A DNA stretch of 64,000 nucleotides from Actinomadura pelletieri DSM 43383 (GTDB lineage Bacteria; Actinomycetota; Actinomycetes; Streptosporangiales; Streptosporangiaceae). Shown piece by piece: positions 61,425 through 64,000 of this stretch (within the stretch, counting starts at the first letter, position 1; every line of letters starts with the position of its first letter). Made by a program: the position numbers and the translations under genes. The DNA lies in assembly GCF_003634705.1 (NCBI RefSeq), contig NZ_RBWU01000004.1, forward strand, positions 682,001 through 746,000. Reading direction: 5' to 3'. Under the pieces are notes generated by a model. That model was not told the DNA's origin, did no database searches, and was given only the letters and a program-made list of their open reading frames with translations.

Positions 61425-64000
61425 ATGCCGAATAGACAAGCGGCCGCGTTGACGGCCGCCGCGCTCACCGCCGCACTCCTGACGGCGGTCCCCGCGGGCG
61501 CGGCGTCTGCGGCCTGTAACCCAGACGCACGCGATCTCATGGTCACCCACCAGCCGGTCGACCACACCGTCGCCGACGCGAAGTACCACCTCGCGCGGCT
61601 GACCATCGACAACAACGACAGAAGGTGCACCCTCGGCGAGGGTGGATGGGCGTTCTACTTCAACGCCGTACGGCAGCCCACCGCCGTCCTCGCCGGAGAG
61701 GTCGGCGACATCGGCCGCAAGCACCTCGCCGACCAGAACGTCGCCGTGACCCGCGCGGACGCCGCGCAGAGCGGCGACTTCTACACCCTGAAACCGCAGA
61801 GCGGGTTCAAACCCATCGGTCCGGGCGAACGCCGTTCGATCGACATCTACTTCGAGGTGTGGGCGGTCCACAAGTCCGACGCGCCGGCCGGATGGACCAT
61901 CGCCTACAACGGCGGGACACCGAAGTGGGTGCCCTCCAAGGCCCTGCTCGACCCGGCCGACCCCAAGCAGACCAAGGCCTTCTCCGGCGACAACCGTCCC
62001 GTGCAGACGGCGGCCACCCGGTACGCCGAGAACACCACGCCGAAGCTCGACCTCACGCTCCAGCAGAGCCTCGTCCCGCAGCCGCTGTCGGCGACCGCGA
62101 CCGGGGGCTCGGTCTCGATCGGCGGCGGGTCCCCCGTGTCGGCGCCGGCCGAACTCCGGGGTGAGGCGGACTACCTGCGCTCCGCGCTGCGCGACGTCGC
62201 ACGCGGCAGGGCGGCCTCGATCACGCTGCGGGTCAACTCGCGGCTGGACGTCGACAACGACGGAAAGGCCGACGCCGAGGGCTACACGCTCACCACGGCC
62301 GAGGACGGCGTCGAGATCGTCGGCACCGACCGGGCCGGGGTCCTGCACGGCATCCAGACGCTGCGGCAGCTCATCCCGACCGACGGCTACCGGGCCGCGG
62401 CGAAGGGCCACAGGTCCTCGACCATCGCCGTCCCGCGCGCCAAGATCGCCGACGCGCCGCTGTTCGGGTACCGGGGTCTGCAACTCGACGTGGGCCGTCA
62501 CTTCGAGTCCAAGCAGACCGTCCTGAAGTTCCTCGACCTGATGAGCTTCACCAAGCTCAACAAGCTGCACCTTGGCCTGACCAACGACGAGGGCTGGCGC
62601 CTGGAGATCCCGGGCCTGCCCGAGCTGACGGAGTTCGGCTCCAAGCGGGCGCTCGACCTGAAGGAGACCGGCGCGCTGCACCAGGGCATGGGGTCGGTCA
62701 ACGACCTCGGCGGCGGCGACGGCGTGTCCGGCAAGGCGCGCAACGAGACCGACGCCAACCTGGGTCGCGCCCCCGCCTACCAGGGCTTCGAGCAGAACAC
62801 CCTGAACTTCGTCGGCAAGGGCAGCGGCTTCTACTCGGTGAAGGACTTCGAGGAGATCCTGCGGTACGCGGCCGAACGGCACGTCGAGGTCATCCCCGAG
62901 CTCAACTTCCCCGCGCACGCCCGTGCCGCCGTCCAGTCGATGGAGCGCCGCTACCAGAAGACCAAGGACGCCACGTACCGGCTGCTCGACCCCGAGGACA
63001 AGAGCCAGCACACCAGCGTCCAGTACTACACCGACAACCTCGTCAACCCGTGCCTCGGCAGCACCTACGTGTTCCTGAACAAGGTCACGTCCGAGGTCGC
63101 GAAGATGTACGAGCGGGCCAAGGTCCCGTTCAACCGGCTGAACCTCGGCGGGGACGAACCGCCCGGTCCGCCGGAGGGCTGGTGGTCCGGATCGCCCGCG
63201 TGCAAGAACAACTCGGACACCGCGGGCAAGTCCGGTGAGCAACTCAAGCAGCTGTTCTTCACGGCCTGGAACACCATCGCGCTCAAGTACGCGGGCAGCA
63301 CGGCCGGGTGGGAGGACATCACCGACCCGACCCACGACTTCCGCCTCAAGAACTTCGCGCCTCTGCCGTGGCAGAACGTGTGGGGCTGGGGACGTGAGGA
63401 CTGGGCGTACCGGTACGCCAACCAGGGCACGCCCGTGATCCTCGCCCACGCGACGAACCTGTACATGGACCTCGCGTTCAACAAGGACCCGGACGAGCCC
63501 GGCTACTACTGGGCCGCCTACGTCAACGAGAAGAGCACGTTCACCTACCAGCCGTTCAACGTGTACGCGAACGCGACCGAGGACCGCTGGGGCAACAAGA
63601 TCGAACCGAACCCGTCCTGGACGAAGCTGACCCCCGAGGGCCGCAAGAACATCCTCGGCCTGGAGGCGCAGCTGTGGGGCGAGAACGGCAAGTCCGCCGA
63701 GATCCGCGAGTACCAGGCGTTCCCCAAGCTCCTCGGCGCGGCCGAGCGGGCCTGGAACCGCAACACCCCGGCTCCGGACAAGATGGAGGAGGCGTGGAAG
63801 GTCTTCTCCAACACGCTCGGGCAGAAGACCTACCCGCTGCTGTCGTTCTACGAGCCGGTGGGGCTGAGCGGCGCGGGCGTGAACTACCGCGTCCCGCCGC
63901 CCGGAGCGAAGATCACCGACGGGACGCTGTCGGCGAACGTCCGTAACCCGGGTCTGACCATCGAGTACTCCACGGAGGGCTGGCGCTGGCGGCAGTACGA
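61425..64000 (+). CDS. Secreted beta-N-acetylhexosaminidase (chitobiase), GH20, partial
   Basis: The frame is open from ATG 61425 to the window end (858 codons). A signal peptide, MPNRQAAALTAAALTAALLTAVPAGAASA, is followed by an immunoglobulin-like CHB_HEX domain (about 30-185), a GH20b domain and a GH20 barrel with GYRGLQLDVGRHF, EVIPELNFPAHARAAV, the catalytic Asp-Glu pair in LNLGGDEPPGPP and GLEAQLWGEN. The C-terminal CHB_HEX_C domain begins near the edge (PPPGAKITDG). It removes N-acetylglucosamine from chitobiose outside the cell. The full chitobiase architecture is typical of proteobacteria and less common in actinomycetes. Confidence 0.93.
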   Translation, partial: MPNRQAAALTAAALTAALLTAVPAGAASAACNPDARDLMVTHQPVDHTVADAKYHLARLTIDNNDRRCTLGEGGWAFYFNAVRQPTAVLAGEVGDIGRKHLADQNVAVTRADAAQSGDFYTLKPQSGFKPIGPGERRSIDIYFEVWAVHKSDAPAGWTIAYNGGTPKWVPSKALLDPADPKQTKAFSGDNRPVQTAATRYAENTTPKLDLTLQQSLVPQPLSATATGGSVSIGGGSPVSAPAELRGEADYLRSALRDVARGRAASITLRVNSRLDVDNDGKADAEGYTLTTAEDGVEIVGTDRAGVLHGIQTLRQLIPTDGYRAAAKGHRSSTIAVPRAKIADAPLFGYRGLQLDVGRHFESKQTVLKFLDLMSFTKLNKLHLGLTNDEGWRLEIPGLPELTEFGSKRALDLKETGALHQGMGSVNDLGGGDGVSGKARNETDANLGRAPAYQGFEQNTLNFVGKGSGFYSVKDFEEILRYAAERHVEVIPELNFPAHARAAVQSMERRYQKTKDATYRLLDPEDKSQHTSVQYYTDNLVNPCLGSTYVFLNKVTSEVAKMYERAKVPFNRLNLGGDEPPGPPEGWWSGSPACKNNSDTAGKSGEQLKQLFFTAWNTIALKYAGSTAGWEDITDPTHDFRLKNFAPLPWQNVWGWGREDWAYRYANQGTPVILAHATNLYMDLAFNKDPDEPGYYWAAYVNEKSTFTYQPFNVYANATEDRWGNKIEPNPSWTKLTPEGRKNILGLEAQLWGENGKSAEIREYQAFPKLLGAAERAWNRNTPAPDKMEEAWKVFSNTLGQKTYPLLSFYEPVGLSGAGVNYRVPPPGAKITDGTLSANVRNPGLTIEYSTEGWRWRQY

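Overview
The window is about 64 kb of very GC-rich chromosomal DNA with strong third-position GC bias and frequent GTG/TTG starts. It carries actinobacterial hallmarks: a garA/ftsR-like FHA-MerR-BNR-DUF881-Sbp block, DUF5999 and GPGG-motif small proteins, a fused anthranilate synthase, WYL and MmyB-like regulators, and F420/PPOX-type oxidoreductases. I infer a spore-forming actinomycete near Streptosporangiales/Thermomonosporaceae (Actinomadura-like). The family assignment rests on gene content only. I see no tRNA, rRNA, CRISPR array, insertion sequence, integrase or prophage.

Layout. 0-4 kb: end of a lactate-utilisation (Lut) operon, a DUF5999 small protein, a KANL3/Tex30-type hydrolase, a PPOX-type oxidoreductase followed by tandem repeats and a decayed copy of its own 3' end, and a TPR protein. 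4.2-7.6 kb: gcvP behind a tandem glycine riboswitch. 7.6-10.1 kb: a large flippase-like membrane protein with a degenerate kinase domain. 10.2-15.7 kb: the conserved division/envelope block on the minus strand (two MerR regulators, BNR nuclease, GarA-like FHA, DUF881-Sbp-DUF881), without gcvH. 15.7-25.6 kb: accessory genes (two-component system with divergent MMPL exporter, LysE exporter with divergent MocR regulator, ABCG transporter, MoCo-sulfurase-like aminotransferase). 25.6-28.8 kb: nucleotidyltransferase/pseudo-phosphomutase plus a CDP-alcohol phosphatidyltransferase, which normally adjoin the DUF881 block in relatives.

29-36 kb: Ser/Thr kinase, orphan histidine kinase, Mth938-like protein, a membrane protein, thiC with a TPP riboswitch, and a TetR regulator. 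36-42 kb: metallophosphoesterase, ArsR-type regulator with divergent hydrolase, and an NmrA/DUF1772 pair with divergent AraC regulator. 41.6-47 kb: a self-contained sugar-import locus (PfkB kinase divergent from GntR-IIC-IIB-IIA-SIS) controlled from a DasR-like operator, followed by an EF-hand protein. 47-48.7 kb: glucose-6-phosphate isomerase. 48.9-50.7 kb: a chimeric gene joining a truncated branched-chain amino-acid-binding lipoprotein to a flavohaemoglobin-type reductase. 50.7-56.6 kb: regulators, DUF1266, adenosine deaminase, ChaB, SDR and a GPGG small protein. 56.9-59.2 kb: fused anthranilate synthase with a Trp-codon leader peptide and attenuator. 59.3-61.2 kb: DUF3311 plus sodium/solute symporter. 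61.4 kb to the end: a secreted GH20 chitobiase, truncated by the window edge.

The main items for a second look are the LivJ-reductase chimera, the uncharacterised PTS/SIS/PfkB locus, the degenerate phosphomutase domain, the partial oxidoreductase duplication, a structured intergenic element at 11.03-11.23 kb, and several near-perfect operator palindromes.
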